Origin: Marinomonas pollencensis
GTDB lineage: Bacteria > Pseudomonadota > Gammaproteobacteria > Pseudomonadales > Marinomonadaceae
Reading direction: 5' to 3'
Length of the DNA stretch: 64,000 nt
Assembly (NCBI RefSeq): GCF_003387375.1
Contig: NZ_QUNG01000018.1
Coordinates: forward strand, 1 to 64,000
The notes under the pieces were generated by a model. The model ran no database searches. It was given only the letters and a program-made list of their open reading frames with translations, and was not told the origin of the DNA. A program made the translations under genes and the position numbers. Of this stretch, positions 38,333 through 48,418 are shown piece after piece; position 1 is the first letter of the stretch; each line of letters opens with the position of its first letter.

Positions 38333-39871
38333 TTATTTGGTAATGATCTCACGCGTCCAATTTACCGAGTACAAATCAGTACGGCGGTCTTTTAAGTTAT
38401 TCACTGAACCTTCACTGCGGGTCAGTTTTAGTTTGTCTAGGTCCAAGTCAGAGAACATGATCATCTCTGTGTTAGGGGTGGTTTCTGCCATAATCGCATC
38501 GTGTGGGTAGGAGAAATCCGAGGGTGAAAATACCGCACTTTGGGCGTATTGGATGTCCAAGTTTTCTACTTGTGGCAGGTTGCCACAGCTACCACAAATT
38601 ACCACGTAACATTCATTTTCAATGGCCCGAGCTTGGGCGCAATTACGCACTCGCAAGTAACCATTTTTAGTGTCTGTCCAGAATGGAACAAACAAGATGT
38701 CCATATCTTGATGGGCTAATAATCGACCCAGTTCCGGAAATTCCACATCGTAACAAATCAAGATGCCTACGCGGCCTGCATCGGTATCAAAAACGCGAAG
38801 TTCATTACCGCCTTGAATGACCCAGTCGCGGCGCTCATGGGGCGTGATATGGATTTTTTTCTGTTCTTCTACCGTGCCATCACGACGACATAAGTAGCTG
38901 ACATTATACGCCGTCTCATCTTCCATTATCGGCATGGAGCCAGTGATGATATTGATGTTGTAGCTGACCGCCATTTGCGACATTTCAGTTTTAAAACGCT
39001 CGGTAAAACTGGCCAAAAAGCGAATCGCTTCGGTTTGGTTGCTTTGGTCTGGACTTAACCCCATTAGTGGAGCGTTGAAAAATTCCGGCAACACCGCAAA
39101 ATCACTTTTGTAATCGGAGACCGCATCGACAAAGTACTCCACTTGTTTTAGCAGTTCATCGACACTTTCTACTTCGCGCATTTGCCATTGCACAGCGCCA
39201 ATGCGGACTTGAGTTTTGCGGGACTCAATGACCGTAGTTTCGGGTTCGAAGAAAATGTTTTTCCATTCCAGTAAGGTGGCATAACCTTCTGATTTTTCGT
39301 CCTCTGGTAGGTAACTTTTTAGTAGTCGGGTGACTTGGAAATCATTCGACAATTGGAACGACAGAATAGGGTCATAGATTTTGCGTTCGCGTACTGCTTC
39401 TAGATATTCTGCTGGCGACAGTTCGTCTGAATGTTGGTAGTAACTAGGGATGCGGCCGCCTGCGAGAATGGCGCGTAAGTTATGCTGTCGACATAGCTCT
39501 TTGCGTGCTTCGTATAAGCGGCGACCGAGGCGAAAGCCACGGTATTCTGGGTGAATCAGAACGTCTAAGCCATACATGGCATCGCCATTACGGTCATTCA
39601 GAATGGTTTCTTTTTGGCCAATTAAGTCATCATAGGTGTGGGGGTTACTAAAACGCTGGTAGCTGACTTGAACCGAGAGCGCAATGCCAACGATTTTTTC
39701 ATGGTCTTCGAGACAGATTTGCCCTTCAGGGAAATCAGAAATCAATTTGTTAATGGTCAGCTTTGGCCATGCACCACCAATGTCATCGTAGATATCATCC
39801 ATCAGCTCTTTGACTTGATCGTAATCGCTTGTGGTTAAATTACGGATCTTTAAGTGCATATCTTCAGACAT
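38333..39871 (-). CDS. Fused GNAT acetyltransferase / carbon-nitrogen hydrolase
   Basis: A 512-residue two-domain protein. Residues about 1-200 are GNAT-like (VLIHPEYRGFRLGRRLYEARKELC, the acetyl-CoA loop). Residues about 225-500 are a nitrilase-superfamily C-N hydrolase with the triad Glu (FAVLPEFFNAP), Lys (EEQKKIHITPHE) and Cys (VGILICYDVEFPELGR). This fusion is known from several bacteria, but its substrate is not established. Transcribed alone between the amtB terminator and the hairpin before radA. Confidence 0.88.
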   Translation of the reverse strand: MSEDMHLKIRNLTTSDYDQVKELMDDIYDDIGGAWPKLTINKLISDFPEGQICLEDHEKIVGIALSVQVSYQRFSNPHTYDDLIGQKETILNDRNGDAMYGLDVLIHPEYRGFRLGRRLYEARKELCRQHNLRAILAGGRIPSYYQHSDELSPAEYLEAVRERKIYDPILSFQLSNDFQVTRLLKSYLPEDEKSEGYATLLEWKNIFFEPETTVIESRKTQVRIGAVQWQMREVESVDELLKQVEYFVDAVSDYKSDFAVLPEFFNAPLMGLSPDQSNQTEAIRFLASFTERFKTEMSQMAVSYNINIITGSMPIMEDETAYNVSYLCRRDGTVEEQKKIHITPHERRDWVIQGGNELRVFDTDAGRVGILICYDVEFPELGRLLAHQDMDILFVPFWTDTKNGYLRVRNCAQARAIENECYVVICGSCGNLPQVENLDIQYAQSAVFSPSDFSYPHDAIMAETTPNTEMIMFSDLDLDKLKLTRSEGSVNNLKDRRTDLYSVNWTREIITK

Positions 39872-39965
39872 GGTAACTCCTTATTAGTGCAGCAGAGCGT
39901 CGTACTTGAGGACGGGAAAATGCGGCCGATTAGAAACTGAGAAAATGTGCGAAATAGCTTACCAG

Positions 39966-39998
39966 AAAAAAGAAAACCCCGCCGTGTGGCGAGGTTTT
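39966..39998 (-). terminator. Terminator after glnK-amtB
   Basis: AAAACCCCGCC and GGCGAGGTTTT pair with one mismatch around loop GTGT; T-rich tracts flank it on both strands (minus strand CTTTTTT). A second perfect dyad GTTAACGCGC/GCGCGTTAAC (40029-40053) lies just after the amtB stop. Confidence 0.78.
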
Positions 39999-40061
39999 AT
40001 TTTAGTAATAATTTGCTAAAGAAGGTCGGTTAACGCGCCGTCAGCGCGTTAACACAAGTGC

Positions 40062-41327
40062 TTAGCTTTTGTTGAATTCTGGGTATGCTTCCATACCACA
40101 TTCAGAAAGGTCAACACCTTCGTATTCTTCTTCTTCGCTAACACGTACACCCATGATTGCTTTGATAATAAGCCATACGATCAGGCTGACCACAAAGACC
40201 CAAACAAAGATGGTGATAGCACCAGCGATTTGGCCGAAGAAAGAAGCGCCGTCGTTAGTTAGAGGGACTGCTAGAAGACCCCAGATACCAACCACACCGT
40301 GAACTGAAATCGCACCCACTGGATCATCGATTTTCAATTTATCTAGTGTCAGGATAGAGACAACCACGATTAGACCACCTACGGCACCGATTAAAGTAGC
40401 CCCCAGTGCTGATGGCGTAGAAGGCTCAGCTGTGATCGCCACAAGACCCGCTAATGCGCCGTTTAGTAGCATAGTCAAATCCGCTTTACCGAATAAGATA
40501 CGGCCTAGTAGTAGTGCCGCAACAGCACCACCGGCAGCGGCTGCGTTGGTGTTTAAGAACACCATGGCAACAGAGTTTGCGCTGGCGATATCGCCCAGTT
40601 TAAGCACAGAACCACCGTTGAAACCGAACCAACCCAACCAAAGGATGAAAGTACCTAGCGTCGCAAGTGGCAGGTTAGCACCAGGAATGGCACGAACTTC
40701 ACCGTTAGGGCCGTATTTGCCTTTACGAGCGCCAAGAATCAATACACCTGCTAGCGCTGCAGCAGCACCTGCTAAGTGAACGATACCGGAACCTGCGAAG
40801 TCCGAGAAACCAAGGTCGCCAAGGTTGAACATACCGAAGACAGAATTACCGCCCCAAGTCCAAGAACCTTCCATTGGGTAAATAAAGCCAGTCATAACAA
40901 CCGCAAAAACAAGGAATGACCAAAGTCTCATGCGCTCAGCAACGGCACCAGAAACGATCGACATAGCGGTTGCAACAAACACAACTTGGAAGAAGAAGTC
41001 AGACGCTGCTGAGTAGATAGAGCCGCCTTCAAAGCCGCCTTCACGAGCTGCGAAATCCGCTAATGTTGCTGCAGTATCTACATCTTGAATACCAGATAAG
41101 AACCATGTGCCGCCATACATGATGGAGTACCCACAAACGAAGTACATGATGCAGGCAATGGCGAACAAAGCGACGTTTTTAGTAAGAATTTCTGTTGTAT
41201 TTTTAGAGCGAACTAAGCCCGCTTCTAGCATGGCAAATCCTGCTGCCATCCACATAACCAATGCACCGCACACCAAGAAGTAAAAGGTGTCCATTGCGTA
41301 TTGTAATTGAAAAATTTGATCTTGCAT
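40062..41327 (-). CDS. amtB: Ammonium transporter AmtB
   Basis: A trimeric inner-membrane ammonium/ammonia channel. 421 residues with eleven expected helices. Conserved: AGFAMLEAGLVRSKNTTEILTKN at the start, the twin pore His in SGIVHLAGA and SVHGVVGIWG, and FILWLGWFGFNGGS. No cleavable leader is evident. It follows glnK by 39 bp on the same strand; GlnK gates AmtB in the known system. Confidence 0.95.
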   Translation of the reverse strand: MQDQIFQLQYAMDTFYFLVCGALVMWMAAGFAMLEAGLVRSKNTTEILTKNVALFAIACIMYFVCGYSIMYGGTWFLSGIQDVDTAATLADFAAREGGFEGGSIYSAASDFFFQVVFVATAMSIVSGAVAERMRLWSFLVFAVVMTGFIYPMEGSWTWGGNSVFGMFNLGDLGFSDFAGSGIVHLAGAAAALAGVLILGARKGKYGPNGEVRAIPGANLPLATLGTFILWLGWFGFNGGSVLKLGDIASANSVAMVFLNTNAAAAGGAVAALLLGRILFGKADLTMLLNGALAGLVAITAEPSTPSALGATLIGAVGGLIVVVSILTLDKLKIDDPVGAISVHGVVGIWGLLAVPLTNDGASFFGQIAGAITIFVWVFVVSLIVWLIIKAIMGVRVSEEEEYEGVDLSECGMEAYPEFNKS

Positions 41328-41366
41328 GTTTCGCCCCCCTAAAGGCTAATAAGATTCGAACGTGTG

Positions 41367-41732
<366 letters not shown>

Positions 41733-41764
41733 TTATTGTCTGTATCGCAGGTATCAATGCTTAT

Positions 41765-41779
41765 TCAATATGCGTGCCA
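41765..41779 (-). promoter_or_regulatory. Sigma-54 promoter for glnK-amtB
   Basis: On the minus strand TGGCAC-N5-TTGAA matches the -24/-12 consensus (TGGCAC-N5-TTGCA), with GG and TTG kept but the final C replaced by A. It lies about 60 bp upstream of the glnK ATG. Confidence 0.65.
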
Positions 41780-41852
41780 TATCTGTAAGGTGCCGATATT
41801 ATAAGGGTTTGCCAATAAAGCGTTGGAAATAAGGAAGCAAAAAGAATTGCCC

Positions 41853-41915
41853 TCGACCATTTTTGGTGCAAAAAACAACCAGTGTGCGCCGTTAGCTTGC
41901 ATTTATTTGGTGCGC
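41853..41915 (-). promoter_or_regulatory. Two NtrC-like enhancer sites
   Basis: TCGACCATTTTTGGTGCA (41853-41870) and TGCATTTATTTGGTGCGC (41898-41915) match the NtrC dyad (GCACC-like arm, A/T spacer, GGTGC arm). They are 75-140 bp upstream of the sigma-54 promoter, the usual enhancer distance. Confidence 0.55.
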
Positions 41916-42196
41916 TTTGTCTCTGGATTACTATGGGGTGCCCGTTTATATGACTTATCTGGTTGCTCTTAAAATGAAAACTAGGATGCTGAAATAAATA
42001 AAAATAGCGGGTTTAAAGTCTGATCTTGTGCATAAAGGGGCAAGGCTGCATATTCACTGCACGAAAACTAAGCATGAGGAAGATCTGATCTTCCTTGGAT
42101 TTGTCATTTAAAACGCCACATTCGTTGGATTACCCAAGACAGAGGTAGTACAGGCTTCTATACTATGGCGTAAATAGCATGAAGTAAGAGGGTCCT
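41916..42196. other. Intergenic region upstream of ubiK
   Basis: No gene is supportable. A perfect dyad GGAAGATC-T-GATCTTCC lies at 42078-42094, about 100 bp before ubiK. It has no T run beyond two bases. It may be an operator. Confidence 0.4.
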
Positions 42197-42451
42197 ATGA
42201 TCGATCAATTTATTAAGCAATTGGGGTCGGGTTTAGAACAAACCGCCGATATGCTTGGCAAGCTGCCAAAAGAAGAAATCCAAGCGCAACTCCATCAGGT
42301 AGCAAAAAACACCTTAACTAAGATGGATTTAGTGACGCGTGAAGAGTTTGATATCCAGGCGGCTATGCTGGTTAAGTACCGCGAGCGTTTGGCCAAATTA
42401 GAAGCGCGCATTGCAGAGATGGAAAAGCAAACGGAGATCGACGGGGAATAA
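42197..42451 (+). CDS. ubiK: Ubiquinone biosynthesis accessory factor UbiK (BMFP)
   Basis: 84 residues; assists the Ubi complex under aerobic conditions in E. coli and Salmonella. The BMFP pattern is clear: amphipathic N-terminal helix, DLVTREEFDIQAAMLVKYRERLAKLEARIAEME as trimeric coiled coil. Adjacent small genes are unrelated. Confidence 0.88.
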   Translation: MIDQFIKQLGSGLEQTADMLGKLPKEEIQAQLHQVAKNTLTKMDLVTREEFDIQAAMLVKYRERLAKLEARIAEMEKQTEIDGE

Positions 42452-42473
42452 ACCTGGCAAGGCTGGCAGCAGT

Positions 42474-42689
42474 CTAGTGCCAGCCTTGGCGCCAATGTTC
42501 AGTAGATTTTAGGTCGCGCCAAGGAAGAGTGTACTGGGTTCGCGTTAGCACGGCTTCAAGCACACATTCAAGCACGGTCTCTTGCTCATCTTTGATGAGT
42601 TTAACAACAATAAAGTGTTTCTCTTTTTGTTGTGGCGCAATGGATGTCCATTTAGATAGCAGCAGTTTTTGTGGGTTGATTTGATGCAT
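42474..42689 (-). CDS. TIGR02450-family small Trp-rich protein
   Basis: 71 residues from ATG 42689 (MHQINPQKLLLSKWTSI), with GGAG upstream. The pattern NPQKLLLSKWT, KEKHFIVVKLI, VLEAVLTRTQYTLPWRDLK and HWRQGW matches the conserved Trp-rich family of gammaproteobacteria. The function is unknown. Convergent with ubiK at 22 bp. Confidence 0.82.
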   Translation of the reverse strand: MHQINPQKLLLSKWTSIAPQQKEKHFIVVKLIKDEQETVLECVLEAVLTRTQYTLPWRDLKSTEHWRQGWH

Positions 42690-42802
42690 GTCGGCTCCCT
42701 TAATCGGCAAGAGTAAATGAAATAAAAAGACGTTATTTAAGCGTTATACGTCGTCTTTATCGAGCTGGATGGCTCGATTTGATAAAAGATCAAGGAGTGA
42801 TC

Positions 42803-44314
42803 ATGAGTCTAGCGACAATTTACGGCCGTGCCCGAGTGGGTGTGGCATCGCCACTGGTAACAGTAGAAACCCATATTTCAAATGGTCTCCCGGCGCTCAA
42901 TATAGTGGGTTTACCAGAGGCGGCGGTGCGAGAATCGAAAGATCGTGTACGCAGTGCCATCATCAATAGCCGTTTTGAGTTTCCTACTCGACGGGTCACG
43001 ATTAACCTAGCCCCAGCAGATTTACCAAAAGAAGGCGGTCGTTATGACCTCGCCATCGCGATTAGCATCTTAGCGGCCTCGGGGCAGCTGGGTGAAACCA
43101 ACTTACGCCCATTTGAATTTATTGGTGAGTTGGCCTTATCGGGTGACATTCGAGGTGTGCCGGGTCTGTTGCCTTCTGCTATTGCCTGCCAGCAAGCGGG
43201 TCGTCAGCTTGTTTTGCCTGAAGACAATCAATCGGAAGCGGCCTTAGTAGATGGAGACGCTGTGTTTGCCGCCAATTTAACCCAAGTTACCGCCCACCTG
43301 CTTAAGCTGTCTGCTTTACCCCATTGTGTCACCAAGCCCGACCTAGATTACTGGGTGGAGCATAAAGATATGCGCGATGTAAAAGGCCAATACCAAGCGC
43401 GTCGTGCCTTGGAAGTGGCCGCGGCAGGTGGTCATAACCTGTTATTTATTGGCCCTGCTGGGACGGGTAAAACCATGTTGGCTTCACGCTTGCCAAGTAT
43501 TATGCCTGCCATGACAGAAGCAGAGGCGCTTGCGGTGGCGTCGGTACAATCGGTCGCGGGGCGAAAAATGGGGGTGGATTGGCATTGGTCTGAACGTCCT
43601 TTTCGCTCTCCGCATCATTCTTGTTCTGCGGTTGCTTTGGTGGGCGGTGGTTCGGTTCCTAAGCCGGGTGAGGCGTCTTTATCCCATTGTGGTGTTTTGT
43701 TTTTGGATGAACTACCGGAGTTTGATCGTAAGGTGCTCGAAGTGTTACGGGAGCCGTTGGAAAATGGTGAGGTGCATATTTCGAGAGCCCGTGGGCAAGT
43801 AACATTTCCGGCTCGATTTCAGCTGGTAGCGGCGATGAACGCGAGCAATGAAGCTTATACGGGAGAGCAAGATTACTATCAATCTAGCGCCAGCCAAAAG
43901 TACCTAAAGAAACTCTCGGCGCCTTTTTTGGACCGTATTGATTTGCATGTAGAAGTGCCTCCTTTACCTTCCAGTGTGTTGGTGAATGCCGAAGAGGAAG
44001 GCGAAGACAGTCAGACCATTCGGCTGCGCGTTGAACAAGCCGTGGCAAGACAACGAGTTCGTCAGGGGGTGCAAAATGCGCATTTGTCTGGCCGACAACT
44101 GGAAACGATTTGTGCCCTGAGCGAGGAGGATAAGTTGTTTATGCAGCAAGCGTTAGAATCATTAAAACTCTCTGCTCGGGCTTATCACCGAGTGTTAAAA
44201 GTGGCACTGACCTTAGCCGACCTCAGTAACACCAAAGTAGGGCGCCCCCATTTGATGGAATCGTTAAGCTATCGAAAAATGGAGAAAACCTTAGCCGGTG
44301 CAATAACGAATTAG
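42803..44314 (+). CDS. comM: ComM/YifB family AAA+ ATPase (Mg-chelatase-like)
   Basis: A hexameric DNA helicase promoting branch migration during natural transformation in Vibrio and Haemophilus. From ATG 42803 (AAGGAG upstream) about 503 residues: N-terminal ChlI-like domain (VETHISNGLPALNIVGLPE, INLAPADLPKEGGRYDL), AAA core with Walker A FIGPAGTGKTMLA, Walker B LFLDELPEF and RSPHHSCS, and the C-terminal Mg_chelatase_C domain (SARAYHRVLKVALTLADL). Intact. Confidence 0.94.
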   Translation: MSLATIYGRARVGVASPLVTVETHISNGLPALNIVGLPEAAVRESKDRVRSAIINSRFEFPTRRVTINLAPADLPKEGGRYDLAIAISILAASGQLGETNLRPFEFIGELALSGDIRGVPGLLPSAIACQQAGRQLVLPEDNQSEAALVDGDAVFAANLTQVTAHLLKLSALPHCVTKPDLDYWVEHKDMRDVKGQYQARRALEVAAAGGHNLLFIGPAGTGKTMLASRLPSIMPAMTEAEALAVASVQSVAGRKMGVDWHWSERPFRSPHHSCSAVALVGGGSVPKPGEASLSHCGVLFLDELPEFDRKVLEVLREPLENGEVHISRARGQVTFPARFQLVAAMNASNEAYTGEQDYYQSSASQKYLKKLSAPFLDRIDLHVEVPPLPSSVLVNAEEEGEDSQTIRLRVEQAVARQRVRQGVQNAHLSGRQLETICALSEEDKLFMQQALESLKLSARAYHRVLKVALTLADLSNTKVGRPHLMESLSYRKMEKTLAGAITN

Positions 44315-44547
44315 CCGCACCGGCTAGCACTCGGCTTAGCGGGGTGATTTGATTACCTAATTTAATCTTATCGTTACATATTGATACATTTAACCTATTC
44401 GGTACAATCCCTAGCCACTGGTTGGTAGTGTCACCTTTTGGGGTGTTTACCTTTCAGCTTCTTATAATAATGACTTAAAAAGTGTCTGCGACTTTTTGCG
44501 CGTATTGACGTGTAAAACAAGCAACACGACTAGCGGAGTAGTGGGTT

Positions 44548-45474
44548 ATGGTTATCCAGTTGTTTCCTTTGTGGGCAGTATTGTTATCTGCGTTGGCGTA
44601 CTTTCAGCCGGCGTTGTTTGTCGATCTTAAGTCGCAAATTATCCCCTTGTTGATCGTGATTATGGTCGCCATGGGATTAACCTTGAGCCCAAAAGATTTT
44701 AAGCAGGTTCTAGCCAATCGAAAAGCGGTTGTGGTTGGGGTTTTGCTGCAATTTTTGGTGATGCCGATCGCAGCGTTTGCCGTTGCCTTTAGCTTTGGTT
44801 TTAGCACAGAGCTAACTGTGGGTATGTTGCTGGTGGGCAGCGTGGCCGGTGGTACCTCGTCGAACGTGATGTGTTATTTGGCAAAAGGCGATACCGCTTT
44901 GTCGATTTCTATGACCGCCATTTCTACCTTGTTGGGTGTGCTATTAACGCCCTTCCTAGTGTCCTTGATGATAGGCCAAAGTGTCGACGTTCCTGCAATG
45001 TCTATGTTGATGAGTTTGGTGAAAATCGTCCTAGTCCCCGTAGCTGTGGGCGTCTTGATGAACGTTCTGTTCTCGGAGCTAGTACGTAAAGTCGAAGTGA
45101 TTTTGCCTTATGTTTCTATGTTTGCCATTGTTTTAATCATTGCTATTGTGGTGGCGCTAAGTTCTTCTCGTTTGGCAGAAGTAGGCTTGATTGTAGCGGC
45201 GGCGGTGATCGTTCATAACGCAATTGGTTTAACTCTAGGTTATTGGGTGACTAGCTTGTTGGGCTTTGATAAACGCGTTTGCCGTACCATTGCTTTTGAA
45301 GTGGGCTTACAAAACTCCGGCTTAGCGGCGGCGCTGGCGATTAAATTCTTCAGCCCTATGGCGGCATTGCCAGGTACTTTATTCAGTGTGTGGCACAATA
45401 TTTCAGGTTCGCTATTGGCGAGTTACTGGAGCCGCCGTGCGGTAGAAGGTACGCAGTCAGAAAAAGAAGACTAA
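44548..45474 (+). CDS. Bile acid:sodium symporter (BASS) family transporter
   Basis: 308 residues with nine to ten hydrophobic helices. Family motifs: MGLTLSPKDF, VGMLLVGSVAGGTSSNVMCYLAKGDTALS and EVGLQNSGLAAALA, the last two containing the crossed sodium-binding region. Bacterial members move organic anions such as pantoate or pyruvate; the substrate here is unknown. Transcribed alone, with a strong terminator. Confidence 0.9.
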   Translation: MVIQLFPLWAVLLSALAYFQPALFVDLKSQIIPLLIVIMVAMGLTLSPKDFKQVLANRKAVVVGVLLQFLVMPIAAFAVAFSFGFSTELTVGMLLVGSVAGGTSSNVMCYLAKGDTALSISMTAISTLLGVLLTPFLVSLMIGQSVDVPAMSMLMSLVKIVLVPVAVGVLMNVLFSELVRKVEVILPYVSMFAIVLIIAIVVALSSSRLAEVGLIVAAAVIVHNAIGLTLGYWVTSLLGFDKRVCRTIAFEVGLQNSGLAAALAIKFFSPMAALPGTLFSVWHNISGSLLASYWSRRAVEGTQSEKED

Positions 45475-45520
45475 TGCCTACGACGACAATCAGATGACGT
45501 TAATGGTTTAGTATGATGTA

Positions 45521-45548
45521 AAGGGAGCGCGCCAGCGTTCCCTTTTTT
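45521..45548 (+). terminator. Rho-independent terminator after the BASS gene
   Basis: AAGGGAGCGC and GCGTTCCCTT form a GC-rich stem around a short loop, followed by a run of T (CCCTTTTTT). Confidence 0.85.
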
Positions 45549-45652
45549 CGTGGGGATTAATTTTCCTCAAACGGGCGGGAAGCTTGTGCGAGTAAAGCCA
45601 GACTCAGGTACACTAGACGCTGATTTTTAGAGTGGTCAAACCAGAGAGTGTC

Positions 45653-47701
45653 ATGAGTGAATCCCTGCCTTCCATATCCCAGCGTTTACGCAACCTAAAT
45701 GAGCGACAGCTCGATGCCGTGAAGAAAATTGACGGGCCATTGTTAGTATTGGCAGGGGCTGGCTCGGGAAAAACCAGTGTAATTACCACCAAAATAGCCT
45801 ATTTGATTCAAACGTGCGGGTTTAAGGCCAACAGTATTATCGCTGTGACCTTCACCAATAAAGCCGCTCGTGAGATGAAAGAGCGGGTGGTTGGCATGCT
45901 GTCGAAGCAAGAAAGCCGCGGCTTGAGTATTTCGACTTTCCATACGCTGGGTTTGAATATTCTGAGAAAAGAGTACCGCAAAGCGGGCCTAAAAGACGGC
46001 TTTACTTTGTTTGACTCGCAGGATTCTTTGTCTTTAATAAAAGAGATTTTAGACAAGGAGTTCAATGAGCAAAGCGACGCCGCGGCCTATTGTCAGAACA
46101 CCATTTCGAACTGGAAAAACGACCTCACCACACCTCAAGAAGCCACCATGAACGCTGACACCGAAGAGTTTCTTTTGGCGGCGCAAGTGTATGTGCAATA
46201 TCAGCGTTATTTGCGTGCTTACAATGCGGTGGACTTTGATGATTTGATTTTATTGCCGGTGAGCTTGCTAATGGCCGATCAGCCTTTGCGGGATAAATGG
46301 CAGAAGAAAGTGCGTTATTTGCTGGTGGATGAGTGTCAGGATACTAACGCCAGCCAATATGAGTTAATTCGCTTATTGGCGGGTTATCGCCGCTGTTTTA
46401 CCCTCGTAGGGGACGACGACCAATCCATCTATGCGTGGCGTGGTGCACGACCTGAAAATCTAGAACGTCTATCCGTCGATTATCCAAATTTGAAACTGGT
46501 TAAGTTGGAGCAGAACTACCGCTCGACAAAAACCATTTTGAAGGCCGCCAACACCCTTATTGCCAATAACCCACACGTTTACGATAAAGCGTTATGGAGT
46601 GACTTAGGCGAGGGCGATCCGATTCGAGTGATGGTGACGCGCAACGAAGACGCGGAAGCTGAACGGGTGGCGGCAGAGATTCAATCGCGCCATCTGCGCC
46701 ACGATATCCCCTATCGAGACTTTGCCATTTTATACCGTGGTAATCACCAAGCTCGACTGATTGAGATTAAACTTCAAGCCTATCGCATTCCTTATAAAAT
46801 GAACGGCGGCACCTCCTTCTTCTCGCGTGCGGAAATCAAAGATTTAATGGGCTATTTACGCTTGCTGGTAAATCCAGCCGACGACAATGCCTTTTTGCGT
46901 GTGGTGAATTTGCCACGCCGTGAAATCGGCCCAGCCACGCTTGAAAAAGTGGGTAATTTGGCCACAGAGCGTAATGTGAGCTTGTTTGAAGCGGCAGGTT
47001 ACAAAGAGCTCGAAGAAACTGTATCTGGCCGACCATTAAAAAGCCTACATGAATTCGAACATTGGATGTCCACCTTACGTCAGCGTTTAGAAGGCGCTTC
47101 GCCGGTGCCTATCATAGAGCAGATGATGTTCGATATGGATTATTACGGCTGGATTCAAGATCAGTCCAGCTCGCCGAAAATGGCGGAACGACGTATTGAA
47201 AACGTGCGCTTTTTGTTGGAATCCATCCAGCGAATGATGGAAGCGGCGTGGGAAGAAGACGAAAACGCTGGCTTAGATCAAGCCATTAGTAAGCTGTTGT
47301 TGATCGATATGTTAGAGCGACAAGAAGAAGAGGAAGACGAAGATAAGGTGCAACTTTTGACGCTACACGCTTCGAAAGGGTTAGAGTATCCCCATGTTTT
47401 CTTGATCGGCTGTGAAGAAGAGTTGTTGCCTCACCGTAATAGCATAGAAAACGATGATATCGAAGAAGAGCGCCGTTTGGCTTATGTGGGAATTACCCGA
47501 GCGAAGCGCACTTTGTGTATTACTCTGGCGGCGAAACGTCGTCAATATGGCGAAGAAATCGATTGTTTACCGAGTCGCTTCTTGGACGAATTGCCAGAGG
47601 AAGATTTGGTATGGGAAGGGCGCAGTGATGAGTCTGATTCGGTAAAAAAGGAGCGTGGTCAAGCCTCACTATCCGCCCTCAAAGCCATGCTTAACTCATA
47701 A
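45653..47701 (+). CDS. rep: ATP-dependent DNA helicase Rep
   Basis: A 3'-5' superfamily 1A helicase supporting replication-fork movement. About 682 residues: Walker A LAGAGSGKTSVIT, motif Ia FTNKAAREMKERV, ISTFHTLGLNILR, Walker B LVDECQDTN, GDDDQSIYAWRGARPENL, LEQNYRST, LTLHASKGLEYPHVFLIG and YVGITRAKRTL. ISNWKNDL is typical of Rep rather than UvrD. I chose ATG 45653; the frame also opens at GTG 45632. Confidence 0.96.
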   Translation: MSESLPSISQRLRNLNERQLDAVKKIDGPLLVLAGAGSGKTSVITTKIAYLIQTCGFKANSIIAVTFTNKAAREMKERVVGMLSKQESRGLSISTFHTLGLNILRKEYRKAGLKDGFTLFDSQDSLSLIKEILDKEFNEQSDAAAYCQNTISNWKNDLTTPQEATMNADTEEFLLAAQVYVQYQRYLRAYNAVDFDDLILLPVSLLMADQPLRDKWQKKVRYLLVDECQDTNASQYELIRLLAGYRRCFTLVGDDDQSIYAWRGARPENLERLSVDYPNLKLVKLEQNYRSTKTILKAANTLIANNPHVYDKALWSDLGEGDPIRVMVTRNEDAEAERVAAEIQSRHLRHDIPYRDFAILYRGNHQARLIEIKLQAYRIPYKMNGGTSFFSRAEIKDLMGYLRLLVNPADDNAFLRVVNLPRREIGPATLEKVGNLATERNVSLFEAAGYKELEETVSGRPLKSLHEFEHWMSTLRQRLEGASPVPIIEQMMFDMDYYGWIQDQSSSPKMAERRIENVRFLLESIQRMMEAAWEEDENAGLDQAISKLLLIDMLERQEEEEDEDKVQLLTLHASKGLEYPHVFLIGCEEELLPHRNSIENDDIEEERRLAYVGITRAKRTLCITLAAKRRQYGEEIDCLPSRFLDELPEEDLVWEGRSDESDSVKKERGQASLSALKAMLNS

Positions 47702-47707
47702 AATTAG

Positions 47708-47732
47708 GCCGCTTAAACAGCTTGAGCGGCCG
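47708..47732. terminator. Hairpin between convergent rep and cytochrome c5 genes
   Basis: GGCCGCT/AGCGGCC, 7 bp with an 11-base loop, lies in the 38-bp gap. No long T run is seen. Confidence 0.4.
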
Positions 47733-47739
47733 AACTCTT

Positions 47740-48192
47740 CTATTGGCTCTTATCAACCATGTACTGTGTGACGTGCGCTAGTTCTTCATCGCTACAGTCA
47801 GAGCAAAAGCCTTTTGGTGGCATGGCGCCCAAGCCTTTAATTGCGTGTTTCACTAAAGTGTCCATGCCTTTTGCAATGCGTGGTTGCCACTCTCTGGCGC
47901 TGCCTAAGCGAGGCGCGCCTGCTGCGCCGCTTGAGTGACAGGCAATGCAGTAAGTGTGATAAATCTTGTCACCGGATCGACCCGTATATTCTTTGCTGGG
48001 TGACGCTTCTGCTACCTGTATCGCTGCCGCTTCTTGTTGGCAGGACTGGCCTTCGAGACAGACTTTGCCTACTGGAGCTATGCGCTTAGCAAGCGCGTCT
48101 GTGGCTTGGTCGTTGGCGCTGGCATGGCTCGCCAAGAAAAACGCACCACTGATAAAAAACAAACGACAAAGGCGTGAAGAGAATCGTGTCAC
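47740..48192 (-). CDS. Cytochrome c5-like periplasmic c-type cytochrome
   Basis: 150 residues. A signal peptide (about 1-26, ASHASA cleavage) precedes a linker with Cys45/Cys51, and a single class I heme domain has CIACH (82-86). The distal Met is in GLGAMPPKG, and GFCSDCSDEEL near the C terminus is the disulfide typical of cytochrome c5. The role is electron transfer to an oxidase or other acceptor; the partner is unknown. Confidence 0.88.
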   Translation of the reverse strand: MTRFSSRLCRLFFISGAFFLASHASANDQATDALAKRIAPVGKVCLEGQSCQQEAAAIQVAEASPSKEYTGRSGDKIYHTYCIACHSSGAAGAPRLGSAREWQPRIAKGMDTLVKHAIKGLGAMPPKGFCSDCSDEELAHVTQYMVDKSQ

Positions 48193-48418
48193 AAAAAGTC
48201 CTTACGTTATGAAAAACACTATGATAGCGTCAGTATACCCATGCTGGGTGGCGCTGGAAACTCAGATAATCCAAAGGCTTGCTCTGGCGTTGGCAGAAAG
48301 GTGTAAAAAATAATTTGAGAATATTGTCGCTTTCTTACTTTTAGCACTAGAATCCTCAGCATTTTCCTTTAGAATATGCGACTCGAAATTCACATCCTAC
48401 GAATTTCAACCCTGCAAT

